Assembly: GCA_030646295.1 (NCBI GenBank)
Contig: JAUSND010000003.1
Span: 558,001 to 622,000, forward strand
Source of the DNA: Moraxellaceae bacterium
Lineage (GTDB): Bacteria > Pseudomonadota > Gammaproteobacteria > Pseudomonadales > Moraxellaceae
Direction of reading: 5' to 3'
Length of the DNA stretch: 64,000 nucleotides
The notes beneath the pieces were generated by a model that worked only from the letters and a program-made list of their open reading frames with translations, had not been told where the DNA came from and made no database searches. A program made the translations under genes and the position numbers. Shown in pieces: positions 18,333 through 28,004 of this stretch; the first letter of the stretch is position 1; each line of letters opens with the position of its first letter.

Positions 18333-20693
18333 TCAGTCGGGCAGATGCCGCTTGAGGATGTTGGCCAGATCATCAAGCACGACCGGCTTGGCCAGATGAT
18401 CGTCCATGCCCGCCTCCAGGCAGCGCTCCCGGTGCGACGCCATGGCATGCGCCGTCAGGGCGACAACGGGGAGGTGGACCAGGCCCTCACTGGCCTCCCG
18501 CAGCCTTAGCTGGCGTGTGGCTTCGTAACCATCCATGCCGGGCATTTCACAGTCCATCAACACCAGCTCGACCTCCGGATGCTGGCGCAGCAGCTCCAGA
18601 CTTTTCTCCCCGTCCTGACAGAGCAATGGCGTGATGCCGAGCTTGCGCAGCAAGCCGGTAATCACCAGCTGGTTGACCGGATTGTCCTCGACCACCAGCA
18701 GGTGGCGTCCCTGCAGCTGCTCCAGCCGCAAGGATGCACTGTCCGCCGGCTGTGCCGGGGCACTGCTTAGCTCAAGGGGTATGCGTACCCAGAAGGTGGA
18801 GCCTGCCCCTTGCTGGCTGCGTACACCGATAGCCCCCCCCATCAGTTCCGCCAGCTGCCGGCTGATGGCCAGCCCCAAGCCAGAGCCACCATATTTTCTG
18901 GTGGTCGAGACATCGGCCTGCTGAAAGGCCTGGAAGAGGGACCTGATCTCTTCAGGAGTCAGGCCGATGCCGGTGTCCTCGACTTCGACCAGAAGGTTCA
19001 CATGATCGGGGATGGCCGAAGGCTGCAATTGCAGCCGGACATGGATGTGGCCCTTGCTGGTGAACTTGATGGCATTGTTGAGCAGGTTGCTGACCACCTG
19101 GCGCAAACGTACCGGATCGCCCAGTACCCAGACGGGCAGGTTGTCCGCCGGTTCATACGCCAGCGAGAGGGATTTCTGCCCGGCATTCACGGCAAACATG
19201 CTGACACAGTCGCTGAACAGGGTGGGCAGGTTGAAAACGGTTTTTTCCAGCTCCAGCTTGCCGGCGTTTATTCTGGAGTAATCCAGGATGTCATTGATGA
19301 GCTCAAGTAGGGACTGGCCTGCCGAATGCAGCATGTTCACCTGTTCCCGCTGCGTGGTGTCCAGCCGGCTGTCCTTGAGCAGGTGGGTCAGTCCGAGTAC
19401 GGCATTCATCGGCGTACGGATTTCATGGCTCATCTTGGCGAGGAAATCACCTTTCGCATCATTTTCAGCACGCTCGCGCAGGATTTCCTGTTCGCGCTGT
19501 ATTTTTTCGCGCTTGAGGGTTGTCAGTCGTCCGGCCATGCCGAGAGAGAGCAGTACCTGTTGCAGGATCATGCCAAGCTGAAGGATGTTGACAGTCGCCA
19601 GTACCGGGATGGTGGCGAAAATTCCGTAGGTTTTCAGCGAAAAAAGCACGGCCATCATCATGAACAGGCCCCACGCCAGTACAAAGTGACGCGCATCACT
19701 CAGTCCATGCTTCCAGCGCACAAGCCCGGTCACCAGCAGGGAGAGCATGGTCGCAATCACCATGCCGGCCATGCTCAGGTACATGATGCGTGCGGGCAGG
19801 AAAATTTGTGCAATGAAGGCAGATGCAAGCAGCGAGGCCAACGCCAGCAGGAACCTGTCGCCATGTTTCCAGTTGCGGGTGTTCAGGTAGTCCCGGGCAA
19901 AAAGTACGCCGGTGAGCAGGACCAGATAGCCGGCAAGGTAGTTGGAGCGGTTGTTCCATTCCGGTGAATCCGGCCATATCCGGAATGCCAGTCCTTGCAG
20001 TGTTGCCATGTAGGCCAGACTGGCACCCAGATGCAGAACATAGAACCGGTAAATTTTTTCGCGAATGACGACCCACAAAAAACCATGATAGAAAAGCAGG
20101 CCAAGGCTGATGCCGTAAAAGGCCCCCAGCCACCATTCGTGCTGCTCGTGCATGCCGATGAAGCCGTCCCGGTTGCTGATGTAGAGAGGAACAGTCATTG
20201 AGCCGGTTGACTCGATCCGCAGAAAATACGTGGCATGCTGGCCTGGCTCAAGTGTCAGGGGCAGAACAAAGTTGCGTGAATCAATCTTGCGCTGCTTGAA
20301 CGGCAGCGCATCCCCCATGACCCATTTCCGGGTTGTTTCGCCACTGCGCTCGTAAAGATCAACGTGGTCAAGCACGGGATAATCAACAGTGAACAGCAGG
20401 CGTTGTGTTTCATTGCTGTCATTCTGCATCTCCCAGCGAAACCAGCAGGCTCCCTTGAGAAAACCGAACGAAATATGCGGGAGAGGAAGTTTCCTGAACG
20501 TGATTTTATCGAGATCGGCAAACTGCTGCGGGGCATTGATATTGGTGTCGCAGGTGTAGGTAACCCATGGTTCCAGCTCCAGCCGGGCAGGAACCTCCTT
20601 CAGTGAAAGTACATGACTTGCACTGAAGGCATTGCCGGCGCATAGCACCAGAAGCAGGCAGGTCAGGAGATATCCATGGCGGATATGTTTCAT
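18333..20693 (-). CDS. hybrid sensor histidine kinase, 7TMR-DISM type
   Basis: This 786-residue membrane kinase has a signal peptide and a periplasmic 7TMR-DISM extracellular domain (about 30-170). Seven transmembrane helices (about 180-385) and a short coiled coil follow. The HisKA domain has H423 ([11 protein letters not shown]), then an HATPase domain with VEDTGIGLT and [12 protein letters not shown]. The C-terminal receiver has phospho-acceptor D714 ([14 protein letters not shown]). The N-terminal module is thought to sense carbohydrates or other small ligands. Its ATG overlaps the TGA of the paralogue upstream. Confidence 0.93.
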   Translation of the reverse strand: MKHIRHGYLLTCLLLVLCAGNAFSASHVLSLKEVPARLELEPWVTYTCDTNINAPQQFADLDKITFRKLPLPHISFGFLKGACWFRWEMQNDSNETQRLLFTVDYPVLDHVDLYERSGETTRKWVMGDALPFKQRKIDSRNFVLPLTLEPGQHATYFLRIESTGSMTVPLYISNRDGFIGMHEQHEWWLGAFYGISLGLLFYHGFLWVVIREKIYRFYVLHLGASLAYMATLQGLAFRIWPDSPEWNNRSNYLAGYLVLLTGVLFARDYLNTRNWKHGDRFLLALASLLASAFIAQIFLPARIMYLSMAGMVIATMLSLLVTGLVRWKHGLSDARHFVLAWGLFMMMAVLFSLKTYGIFATIPVLATVNILQLGMILQQVLLSLGMAGRLTTLKREKIQREQEILRERAENDAKGDFLAKMSHEIRTPMNAVLGLTHLLKDSRLDTTQREQVNMLHSAGQSLLELINDILDYSRINAGKLELEKTVFNLPTLFSDCVSMFAVNAGQKSLSLAYEPADNLPVWVLGDPVRLRQVVSNLLNNAIKFTSKGHIHVRLQLQPSAIPDHVNLLVEVEDTGIGLTPEEIRSLFQAFQQADVSTTRKYGGSGLGLAISRQLAELMGGAIGVRSQQGAGSTFWVRIPLELSSAPAQPADSASLRLEQLQGRHLLVVEDNPVNQLVITGLLRKLGITPLLCQDGEKSLELLRQHPEVELVLMDCEMPGMDGYEATRQLRLREASEGLVHLPVVALTAHAMASHRERCLEAGMDDHLAKPVVLDDLANILKRHLPD

Positions 20694-23083
20694 GAAACTG
20701 TCTCATCCATGGTTGGTTGGCGTGCGGCAGCGATCATTTGCCAGCGCTGCAACATGGAGACCAGTTCATCCATGGAGAGTGGTTTGGCCAGGTGGTCGTT
20801 CATGCCGCAGGCAAGGCATTTTTCACGATGCTCGGGGAGCGCATGCGCGGTCAGTGCAATGATCGTTACCGGGGGGCGCTTGCCGTGTTGCTCAAGGGCA
20901 CGGATCTGCCTTGTGGCTTCATAGCCATCCATCACCGGCATTTCACAGTCCATGAAGATCAGCTCGATATCCTGATGTTCCTGAAGCATAGCCAATGCAT
21001 CCGCGCCATCCTGAGCCAGCAGGGCATTGATCCCCAGTTTTTGCAGCATGCCGGTAATCACCAGCCGGTTGACCGGATTGTCTTCGACCACCATGACGCG
21101 TAAATCGTGCTGGACAAGCGTGCCGGTACTTGCCGGATCAATGGATTTTTCCGGTGCAGAGGCGGGTTCAAGCAATACCGTAAACCAGAATGTGGAGCCA
21201 TGGCCTGGGGTACTGTCGACACCAATCTTTCCGTCCATCAGTTCAATGATCTGCTTGCTGATGGCCAGCCCAAGGCCGGAGCCACCGTACTTCCGTGCGG
21301 TTGAGCTTTCTGCCTGACGGAATGCCTGGAATAGCTGGTCCGTTTCCTGCGGTGACAGGCCAATGCCGGTATCTTCTACCTGGACAGACAGGCACAGCCG
21401 ACCAGCCTCCGGGCAAGGCAGCAGGCCGGCGCGTAGCTTGATGTGGCCCTGCTGGGTGAACTTGATGGCGTTGCTGAGCAGGTTGACCAGAATCTGGCGC
21501 AGTCGAGCCTGATCCCCCTTTACCCAGACCGGCAGATCGGGAGCGGGTTCAAAGGTGAGTGACAGTGATTTTTGCCGGGCATTTGCCGAGTAGATTTCCG
21601 TGCATTCCCTGAAAAGGTCGGGCAGGTTGAATGGCCGGCTTTCAATTGAAAGCTTGCCGGCGTTCATCTTCGAGTAATCAAGGATGTCATTGATAAGGTT
21701 AAGGAGCGATTGCCCGGCATTCTCCAGCAGCTCGACATAATTACGCTGACTGGCATCAAGTCGGGTGTCCTGCAGCAAGTGTGTGATGCCGATAACCGCA
21801 TTCATGGGAGTGCGGATTTCATGACTCATTGTTGCAAGGAAATTGCTTTTGGCTTCATTCTCGGCGCGGGCAATCAGGGATTCATCTTCCTGATCCTTCT
21901 TTTCCCGTTTCAGGTTGTTGATCCGGTAGGCCAGTGCGAGTGACAGCAGTATCTGCTGGACGATCAGCCCTACCTGCATGCCATAAAGACTGATCACCAG
22001 CGTGGAAAGTATGCCGTAGGTGTTCAGTGCCACGGCAAACAGCGAGACCAGGAAGAATCCCCATGCCATGACAAAGATGCGCGCTTCCGGCTGGCCTGCC
22101 CGCCAGCGCATGATGCCTGTTGATGTCAGCAGGAGCATGTTGGTCAGTGCAATGATGCCAAGAAAGGGGTTGATGATATGGGAGGGAAGGACGAACTGCC
22201 CGGTGGCGGCAAACATGGCGGTAAATGCCAGCCCCAGAAACAGCTTGTCGACCCGGGGCCACTGCGGCGTCATCAGGAATTCGCGCGCAAACAATGTACC
22301 GGACATCATCGATACGTAGGCAAAAACATACGTTGACCGGTTATTCCAGTCTGCCCAGTCCGGCCACCAGCGGTAGGCGATCCCTTGCAAGGCAGCATAA
22401 AACAGCAGGCTGCTGCCAAGGTGGATGATGTAGAAGAGGTAGGCTTTTTCCCGGATGATCAGCCAGAGAAAAAAGTTATAGAAAAAAAGCCCGATGCCAA
22501 CGCCATAGAATGTGCCCAGAACCCATTCGCCATTGATGCTTTCTTCGGCAAAGGCATCGCGCCCGCTGACCGTGATGGGCAGGTTGAAGCTGCTGGTGGT
22601 CTGAACCCTGAGGAAGTAGTCCTGTGTGGCATGGGGAGCAAGATAAAGCGGGTAACTGAAGAAGCGTACGCGTAGCGGACGCAGGGCATAAAGCTCCGCA
22701 TCCCCTGCAGTTTGTATCTCGGTGCCTGATGGCGTGGGAATGTAAAGGGAGGCATGGTCCAGCATGGGAAAGTGGATGCTGACAACCAGCCTGAGTGCCT
22801 CTGCCCCGGTATTGCTCATCCTGAACCGGAACCAGCAGGGCTCCTTTTTATATCCGAAGGAAATGCGGGATGTGGTGACCGGCTGATAGTTCAGCAGCCG
22901 GGCGCCCTCCAGATCCACGTCAGTGTCCGAACAGGCGTATTGAAGATGGGGTTCGAGCGAAATCGTGCCGGTCTGGCTGTCGAGCTTCAGGACATGTTGC
23001 GGTGCTGCATGGGCAAACGAAGACAGTCCGCTGACAAGCAGCAGGAGCGTGAGCAAGACTTGCCATCGTTTTAACAACGCCAT
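20690..23083 (-). CDS. hybrid sensor histidine kinase, 7TMR-DISM type (paralogue)
   Basis: This 797-residue protein has the same architecture as its neighbour. It has a signal peptide, a 7TMR-DISM extracellular domain, seven membrane helices and HisKA with H421 ([13 protein letters not shown]). HATPase ([12 protein letters not shown]) and a receiver with D712 ([14 protein letters not shown]) follow. Near-identical motif text throughout the transmitter suggests a tandem duplication with divergence in the sensor half. It is the first gene of the pair, coupled to the next by a four-base ATGA overlap. No HPt protein or separate output regulator is adjacent. Confidence 0.93.
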   Translation of the reverse strand: MALLKRWQVLLTLLLLVSGLSSFAHAAPQHVLKLDSQTGTISLEPHLQYACSDTDVDLEGARLLNYQPVTTSRISFGYKKEPCWFRFRMSNTGAEALRLVVSIHFPMLDHASLYIPTPSGTEIQTAGDAELYALRPLRVRFFSYPLYLAPHATQDYFLRVQTTSSFNLPITVSGRDAFAEESINGEWVLGTFYGVGIGLFFYNFFLWLIIREKAYLFYIIHLGSSLLFYAALQGIAYRWWPDWADWNNRSTYVFAYVSMMSGTLFAREFLMTPQWPRVDKLFLGLAFTAMFAATGQFVLPSHIINPFLGIIALTNMLLLTSTGIMRWRAGQPEARIFVMAWGFFLVSLFAVALNTYGILSTLVISLYGMQVGLIVQQILLSLALAYRINNLKREKKDQEDESLIARAENEAKSNFLATMSHEIRTPMNAVIGITHLLQDTRLDASQRNYVELLENAGQSLLNLINDILDYSKMNAGKLSIESRPFNLPDLFRECTEIYSANARQKSLSLTFEPAPDLPVWVKGDQARLRQILVNLLSNAIKFTQQGHIKLRAGLLPCPEAGRLCLSVQVEDTGIGLSPQETDQLFQAFRQAESSTARKYGGSGLGLAISKQIIELMDGKIGVDSTPGHGSTFWFTVLLEPASAPEKSIDPASTGTLVQHDLRVMVVEDNPVNRLVITGMLQKLGINALLAQDGADALAMLQEHQDIELIFMDCEMPVMDGYEATRQIRALEQHGKRPPVTIIALTAHALPEHREKCLACGMNDHLAKPLSMDELVSMLQRWQMIAAARQPTMDETVS

Positions 23084-23126
23084 CAGACCATCCGTGGTTA
23101 TTCTTGTTGGTGGACAGTGTCCAGGG

Positions 23127-23774
23127 CTACTCGGTTTCCGGACGTTTTCTTTTCAATAGCACATAAATGGCACCGGTGCCGCCATCCCGGGGCAGGGCGC
23201 TGACGAACGCCAGTACTTCGGGTACCTGACGGAGCCATCCGTTGACAAAGGTCTTGAGCAGGGCCTGCTCCTTGATGAGCCCCTTGCCGTGCACCACCTT
23301 GACCACCTGCAGATTGGCTTGCCGGGCCTCCTGTAATAGCGACAACACGGCCTCCCTGGCCTGGTCTGCAGTGCAGCCGTGCAGGTCGACTGCCGCCTGC
23401 CAGGGCATTTGCCCCTGTTTCAGCTTGTGCAGGACGCGTTGCTGCACACCGTTACGGGCGTAGGAGAGGGTGCTTTCCGGCGTGGTTTCGTACATCAGGG
23501 CGGCGGCATCGGACAGGGGGATGCTTTCCCGTTCCTCCGCTTCTGCGGCTGCACGGCGCAGGCGGGCGTTGGGGTCGGGGCGTTTGGCGGTGGCCGGCGC
23601 CGGAGTGTCAGCCTGAATCGGTCGTGTTCCGCGGGTGGCCCGTGCAAACAGGGTGGCATCGTCCACCTCCGGTTCCGCAGGGCGTGCCGGGGCTGCCGGT
23701 GTTGCCGGTCTGGTGGGGGCCGGGACGGTTTCCCGCAGTTGTTTTCGTAACTGGTTGAGGAGCGGGTCTTTCAT
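23127..23774 (-). CDS. Smr domain protein
   Basis: This 215-residue protein has an Ala/Pro-rich, charged N-terminal half and a C-terminal Smr domain (about 120-210). The domain has [22 protein letters not shown] and [14 protein letters not shown]. Smr domains act as nucleases or nicking enzymes on DNA or RNA, including rescue-associated mRNA cleavage in SmrB. SmrB is linked to prmB in several gammaproteobacteria, and the gene is divergent from prmB here. The first ~100 residues look disordered. Confidence 0.9.
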   Translation of the reverse strand: MKDPLLNQLRKQLRETVPAPTRPATPAAPARPAEPEVDDATLFARATRGTRPIQADTPAPATAKRPDPNARLRRAAAEAEERESIPLSDAAALMYETTPESTLSYARNGVQQRVLHKLKQGQMPWQAAVDLHGCTADQAREAVLSLLQEARQANLQVVKVVHGKGLIKEQALLKTFVNGWLRQVPEVLAFVSALPRDGGTGAIYVLLKRKRPETE

Positions 23775-23932
23775 AGGGCAGCAAAAGCAGGGTCAAGGAT
23801 GCCTTCATTGTGGCCAGCATCAGGGTCTTGCGCCAGCCCCGGCGTCAGTGGCTGCACAGCCAGGTGGTGACTGCATGGATCGACTGCACAGATCTGTGTC
23901 TGGAGTCGTGGTCATTAAGGGGCTGTGGCCGC

Positions 23933-23938
23933 TAGAAT
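23933..23938 (+). promoter_or_regulatory. candidate -10 element of prmB
   Basis: TAGAAT lies 33 bases upstream of the GTG start, in the context CTAGAAT followed by GGCGCC. The same CTAGAAT-plus-GC-discriminator pattern occurs before trpF and cvpA. No convincing -35 element is seen. Confidence 0.45.
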
Positions 23939-23970
23939 AGGCGCCTTCCAACGATCACCCGGACCTTGCC

Positions 23971-24927
23971 GTGACCGAAAGCGATTCTGACGTGCTGCTC
24001 GATGATGCCCTGCTGGCTGAAGCCGGGGCGATTCTTGTCACCATCCGTGACTTCATCCGTTTTGCCGTAACCTGCTTTCGTGAGAACGACATTCACCTCG
24101 GGCATGGTACGGATGACCCCTTTGCCGAGGCAACCGCGCTGGTCATGCAGACCCTGGCGCTGGAGTGGTCGGCCGATGAAGAGATTCTGGACGCAAAGCT
24201 GTTGCCGTCCGAACGTGCCGCTGTGCTGGACCTGCTGCGTCGTCGCGTCAACGACCGCATCCCGCTGGCCTATCTGCTTAACCTGGCCTATTTCAACGGC
24301 CTGCCGTTCTATGTCGACGAGCGTGTGCTGGTTCCGCGCTCGCCGATTGCCGAACTGATTGCCGACCGCTTCCTGCCCTGGCTGGCCGATGAGCCTCAGC
24401 GTGTGCTGGACCTGTGCACCGGCTCTGGTTGCATCGCGATCGCCATGGCCAAGGAGTTTCCGGACACGCTGGTGGATGCCACGGATATTTCGATGGATGC
24501 CTTGTCGGTTGCCGCCGTCAATGTCGAGCATCATGAGGTGGAAGATCGTGTCGGCCTGATCGAGTCCGATGTGTTCAGCAAGCTGCCGGGTCAGCGCTAT
24601 GACCTGATTGTCAGTAATCCGCCGTATGTGGATGCCGAAGACATGGCAGATCTGCCCGCCGAATTCCTGCGCGAGCCGGAGCTGGGGCTGGCCTCGGGTC
24701 GTGACGGTCTGGACATCACCCGGCGCATTCTGGCCGAGGCCGCCGACTACCTGACGGAGAATGGCGTCCTGGTGGTTGAGGTTGGCAACTCGCAGTGGGC
24801 GCTGGAGCAGAGCTTTCCCGATGTTCCTTTCGTTTGGGTGGAGTTCGAGCGGGGCGGGCAGGGCGTATTCGTATTGACCGCGGCGCAGTGCCGCGAATTC
24901 CAGCCGCTGTTCGAAGCGGCGGTCTGA
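23971..24927 (+). CDS. prmB: 50S ribosomal protein L3 N5-glutamine methyltransferase
   Basis: This enzyme of 318 residues methylates a glutamine of ribosomal protein L3, using S-adenosylmethionine. Evidence is the HemK/PrmB-type N-terminal helical domain and the SAM motif VLDLCTGSGCIAIAMA. The catalytic NPPY (IVSNPPYVDAED) and the PrmB-type LAYFNGLPFYVDERVLVPRSP segment complete the picture. The start is a GTG preceded by a weak GGA. aroC follows 15 bases downstream, as in Pseudomonas. Confidence 0.95.
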   Translation: MTESDSDVLLDDALLAEAGAILVTIRDFIRFAVTCFRENDIHLGHGTDDPFAEATALVMQTLALEWSADEEILDAKLLPSERAAVLDLLRRRVNDRIPLAYLLNLAYFNGLPFYVDERVLVPRSPIAELIADRFLPWLADEPQRVLDLCTGSGCIAIAMAKEFPDTLVDATDISMDALSVAAVNVEHHEVEDRVGLIESDVFSKLPGQRYDLIVSNPPYVDAEDMADLPAEFLREPELGLASGRDGLDITRRILAEAADYLTENGVLVVEVGNSQWALEQSFPDVPFVWVEFERGGQGVFVLTAAQCREFQPLFEAAV

Positions 24928-24942
24928 ACAAGGATTTACTCA

Positions 24943-26040
24943 ATGGCTGGTAACACGATAGGCGATCTTTTCCGCGTCACCACCTTTGGCGAGTCGCACG
25001 GTATTGCGCTGGGCGCGATTGTGGATGGCGTCCCGCCGGGGCTGGCGCTTACCGAGGAAGATCTGCAGCTTGACCTGGATCGTCGCAAGCCGGGCACGTC
25101 ACAGTACAGCACCCAGCGTCGTGAAGATGATGTGGTGAAGATTCTTTCCGGCGTGTTTGAAGGCAAGACCACCGGTACCCCGATCGGCCTGCTCATTGAG
25201 AACACTGACCAGAAGTCCAAGGACTACGCCAATATCGCCGAGACCTTCCGTCCCGGCCATGCCGATTACACCTACACGCAGAAGTTCGGCTTCCGTGATT
25301 ACCGTGGTGGGGGGCGTTCCTCCGCGCGTGAAACCGCGATGCGTGTGGCAGCCGGTGCCATTGCCAAGAAATATCTGCACGAGAAATTCGGTATCGTGAT
25401 TCGTGGCCATGTCACGCAGATCGGTACGGTAAAGGCAGAAAAACTCGACTGGTCACTGGTCAACCAGAATCCGTTCTTTTGTGGCGATGCCGATGCCATT
25501 CCGCAGATGGAAGACCTGATCACCCAACTGCGCCGTGATGGCTCCAGTTGTGGGGCGCGGCTGTCCGTCTACGCATCGAATGTTCCAGTGGGCTGGGGCG
25601 AGCCGGTGTTTGATCGTCTGGATGCCGACATTGCGCATGCCATGATGAGCATCAATGCCGTCAAGGCCGTGGAAATCGGAGATGGCTTTGCGGTGGTCGA
25701 ACAGCGTGGCGAACAGCACCGTGACGAGATGTTGCCGCAAGGCTTTGCTTCCAATCACTCGGGTGGCGTGCTCGGCGGCATATCCTCCGGGCAGGCAATT
25801 GTCGTGAGCATTGCACTCAAGCCAACGTCCAGCATGACCTTACCCGGGCGTTCCATCGATATTCATGGCAATGCCATCGAAGTGGTGACCAAGGGGCGTC
25901 ATGACCCCTGCGTAGGTGTGCGTGCCACACCGATTGCCGAGGCCATGCTGGCCATCGTGCTGATGGATCATTTCCTCCGGCATCGTGCGCAGAATGCCGA
26001 TGTCGTGCCACCGCTCAAGCCGATTGCCGGCAGCCTCTGA
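24943..26040 (+). CDS. aroC: chorismate synthase
   Basis: This 365-residue enzyme converts 5-enolpyruvylshikimate-3-phosphate to chorismate with reduced FMN, the last shared step to the aromatic amino acids. Family signatures are intact: [17 protein letters not shown] near the N terminus, [23 protein letters not shown], and the C-terminal [17 protein letters not shown]. It probably shares a transcript with prmB and the downstream MFS gene. The trp genes at 45547-48263 use its product. Confidence 0.98.
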   Translation: MAGNTIGDLFRVTTFGESHGIALGAIVDGVPPGLALTEEDLQLDLDRRKPGTSQYSTQRREDDVVKILSGVFEGKTTGTPIGLLIENTDQKSKDYANIAETFRPGHADYTYTQKFGFRDYRGGGRSSARETAMRVAAGAIAKKYLHEKFGIVIRGHVTQIGTVKAEKLDWSLVNQNPFFCGDADAIPQMEDLITQLRRDGSSCGARLSVYASNVPVGWGEPVFDRLDADIAHAMMSINAVKAVEIGDGFAVVEQRGEQHRDEMLPQGFASNHSGGVLGGISSGQAIVVSIALKPTSSMTLPGRSIDIHGNAIEVVTKGRHDPCVGVRATPIAEAMLAIVLMDHFLRHRAQNADVVPPLKPIAGSL

Positions 26041-26047
26041 TGCAACT

Positions 26048-26074
26048 GCCCTCTCCCTGAGGCAGGGGGAGGGC
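26048..26074. repeat. hairpin-forming palindrome between aroC and the MFS gene
   Basis: Twelve-base arms (GCCCTCTCCCTG and CAGGGGGAGGGC, one wobble) enclose a three-base loop directly after the aroC stop. No T-run follows, so it is more likely an intergenic palindromic repeat or mRNA processing element than a terminator. A looser CCCTCT/AGAGGG palindrome occurs at 38154-38179. Confidence 0.6.
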
Positions 26075-26083
26075 TGAGGGTTT

Positions 26084-27235
26084 GTGCCCGTGACAACACC
26101 AGCCCGCATTCCCCACATTCCCCTCGCATCTTTCTATTTTTTCTATTTCGCAGTGCTTGGCGGCTTCATGCCGTACTGGGGACTGTATCTGCAGGGCCTG
26201 AAGTTCTCGCCGGAGTCCATCGGTCAGCTCATGGCCATTCTCATGGCAACGCGCATCATTGCGCCGAACTTCTGGGGGTATGTGGCGGACAGGACCGGGA
26301 AACGGCTGCAGATGGTACGGGCTGGCGCCTTCCTGCTGATGTTTTTCTGGCTGGGTGTTTTCTTCACGGAGAATTTCTGGCCGCTGGCATTTGTCTTGCT
26401 TGGTTACAGCTTTTTCCAGAATGCGATCCTGGCGCAGTTCGAGGCAGTCACCATTGCGCATCTGGGGGCGCAGCGTGAGCTGTACAGCCGATTGCGGCTC
26501 TGGGGCTCCATCGGGTTCATTGTCACGGGTGCTTCACTGGGAATGCTGTTTGATCAGGTGTCCGTCAGCTGGTTACCGTTGTGCCTGCTGGTGTGTGCAG
26601 CCGCCAGCTGGCTGGCCAGCCTGCAAGTGCCTGATATCGCTACGCCGACCCACGCGCACCGCCAGGAAGATTTCTTCAGCATCCTCAGGCGGCCAACCGT
26701 CATGGCCTTTCTGGCGGCTCATTTCCTGCTGCAGCTCTCGCATGCGCCGTACTACAGTTTTTACAGCATCTATCTTGAGGATCATGGCTATTCCCGCACC
26801 GCCATTGGCTGGTTGTGGGCGCTGGCAGTGTTTGCCGAAGTGATTGCCTTCACCCAGATGCATCGCTGGCTGCCCCGCTTTGGCGAGCAGAAAGTGATGG
26901 TCGTCAGCCTCCTGTTGTCGGCCGTGCGCTGGGCCGTCATTGGTCTGGGTATCGAGTCGCCTTTGATAGTCTGGTCTGCCCAGCTGCTGCATGCGGCCAG
27001 CTTTGCGACATTCCATGCAGCGGCCATCAGTGTCATCTATCGCCAGTTTGGTGCTGGTCACCAGGGGCAGGGGCAGGCGATATACAGCATGCTCTGGGGC
27101 CTTGGTGTTGCCCTGGGCTCCTGGTGGACCGGTATGGTCTGGGATATTCATCCGCTCTGGTCGTGGCTCACTGCTGCCGCCGCTTCCCTGTGTGCGGCTC
27201 TACTGCTGCAGCGCCGGCCTGTTCCTGTTTCCTGA
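26084..27235 (+). CDS. MFS transporter, HcaT-like
   Basis: This 383-residue, 12-helix major facilitator protein resembles the nucleoside/phenylpropionate (HcaT) branch. It has FFFYFAVLGGFMPYWGLYL-like text at the N terminus and YVADRTGKRLQMVRAG in the 2-3 loop. The second half has FYSIYLEDHGYSRTAIGWLW. The substrate is unknown. The first codon is a GTG 43 bases after aroC; a second GTG at 26090 is an alternative start. A homologous MFS gene follows aroC in Pseudomonas. Confidence 0.87.
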   Translation: MPVTTPARIPHIPLASFYFFYFAVLGGFMPYWGLYLQGLKFSPESIGQLMAILMATRIIAPNFWGYVADRTGKRLQMVRAGAFLLMFFWLGVFFTENFWPLAFVLLGYSFFQNAILAQFEAVTIAHLGAQRELYSRLRLWGSIGFIVTGASLGMLFDQVSVSWLPLCLLVCAAASWLASLQVPDIATPTHAHRQEDFFSILRRPTVMAFLAAHFLLQLSHAPYYSFYSIYLEDHGYSRTAIGWLWALAVFAEVIAFTQMHRWLPRFGEQKVMVVSLLLSAVRWAVIGLGIESPLIVWSAQLLHAASFATFHAAAISVIYRQFGAGHQGQGQAIYSMLWGLGVALGSWWTGMVWDIHPLWSWLTAAAASLCAALLLQRRPVPVS

Positions 27236-27271
27236 TATCTGGCTCCTGACCACCCACTTGCTCTCCCTCTT

Positions 27272-27289
27272 GTATACCCCCAGGGGTAC
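27272..27289. promoter_or_regulatory. upstream CsoR-family operator
   Basis: GTATACCCCCAGGGGTAC is a G/C-tract pseudo-palindrome of the TACCC-N-GGGTA kind bound by CsoR, CstR and RcnR-type regulators. It sits just upstream of the -35 element TTGACC (27290-27295). The second copy lies 37 bases further on. Confidence 0.75.
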
Positions 27290-27317
27290 TTGACCTTGCC
27301 TGTATTTCGTATACCCT
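27290..27317 (+). promoter_or_regulatory. sulfur-operon promoter
   Basis: TTGACC at 27290-27295 and TACCCT at 27312-27317 are separated by 16 bases. The -10 element lies inside the second operator, so a bound repressor would block it. The regulator start codon is 27 bases further on. Confidence 0.6.
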
Positions 27318-27326
27318 ATGGGGTAT
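27311..27326. promoter_or_regulatory. downstream CsoR-family operator
   Basis: ATACCCTATGGGGTAT has perfect six-base arms (ATACCC and GGGTAT) around a four-base centre. It overlaps the -10 element and lies 18-33 bases before the regulator's ATG, indicating autoregulation of the whole downstream operon. Confidence 0.82.
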
Positions 27327-27343
27327 GTGATCAGGAGGTTGTC

Positions 27344-27613
27344 ATGCTCAGTCCGAATGCCCAGCAAAAAACCGACATGCTCAAGCGGTTGGCCCGCGTC
27401 GAAGGGCAGATTCGCGGTGTCCAGAAGCTGATTGATCAGGATGAAGACTGCGAAAAAATCATTCAGCAGATGACGGCCGCCCGCAAGGCACTCGACAAGG
27501 CGTTTCATGAAATGCTCGCCTGCGTGATTGAGGCCAATGTCTGCAACGATCAGGGCGCAGAATTCGCCGAACGAATGGCTCAGGTCCGTGCATTGATGTC
27601 CAAATATGCCTGA
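27344..27613 (+). CDS. CsoR/CstR-family sulfur- or metal-responsive repressor
   Basis: This 89-residue all-helical DUF156 repressor has LKRLARVEGQIRGVQKLI, the family DNA-contact helix. C36 is at the conserved first position (EDCEKII). The copper ligands of CsoR (His at +25, Cys at +29) are replaced by V61 and N65; cysteines occur instead at C60 and C67. Copper sensing is therefore unlikely. The downstream rhodanese, TauE and persulfide dioxygenase point to a persulfide-sensing CstR-like role. AGGAGG precedes the ATG at 27344; the frame from 27290 runs through the promoter. Confidence 0.88.
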   Translation: MLSPNAQQKTDMLKRLARVEGQIRGVQKLIDQDEDCEKIIQQMTAARKALDKAFHEMLACVIEANVCNDQGAEFAERMAQVRALMSKYA

Positions 27614-27650
27614 TATCCAGGTGAAATTGAGTCTGGCGGAGTAAGAAAGC

Positions 27651-27992
27651 ATGAGTGGTTACAAGGTTATTTCTGCAGACGAGTTTGATCGGCGCTACAA
27701 GGCAGGACAGGTACACCTGATTGATGTGCGCAATCCGCCTGAATTTGCGGGCGGTCATGTCGAAGGTGCATTGCTGTGTCCGCTGGGCGAGTTAAATCCT
27801 GGAAAAATACTGGCGGATCTCCAGGCAAAGGGTTTTGGTTCGGATGACACCCTGTATGTGCTTTGCCAGGCAGGCATGCGTGCCCGTCAGGCCGCAGATT
27901 TTCTCTGCAAGGCGACCGATGCCGAAATCGTGGTGGTTGAGGGCGGTACGCAGGCCTGCCAGTCGATAGGCATGCCGATCCGTCGTGTCTGA
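27651..27992 (+). CDS. single-domain rhodanese sulfurtransferase
   Basis: This 113-residue protein is one rhodanese domain, with the entry motif LIDVRNPPEFAGGHVEGA and active-site cysteine C72 in the loop CQAGMRAR. It should carry persulfide sulfur from small thiols or feed the dioxygenase two genes downstream. No signal peptide is seen, so it should be cytoplasmic. It begins 37 bases after the regulator stop with GGAG upstream and belongs to the same transcript. Confidence 0.9.
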   Translation: MSGYKVISADEFDRRYKAGQVHLIDVRNPPEFAGGHVEGALLCPLGELNPGKILADLQAKGFGSDDTLYVLCQAGMRARQAADFLCKATDAEIVVVEGGTQACQSIGMPIRRV

Positions 27993-28004
27993 GGGAGTTG
28001 ATAC

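Noticed and set aside
27344-27613. Copper-sensing CsoR linked to copA-copB
   Set aside because: The His and second Cys copper ligands are missing, and the operon is about sulfur, 15 kb from copAB.
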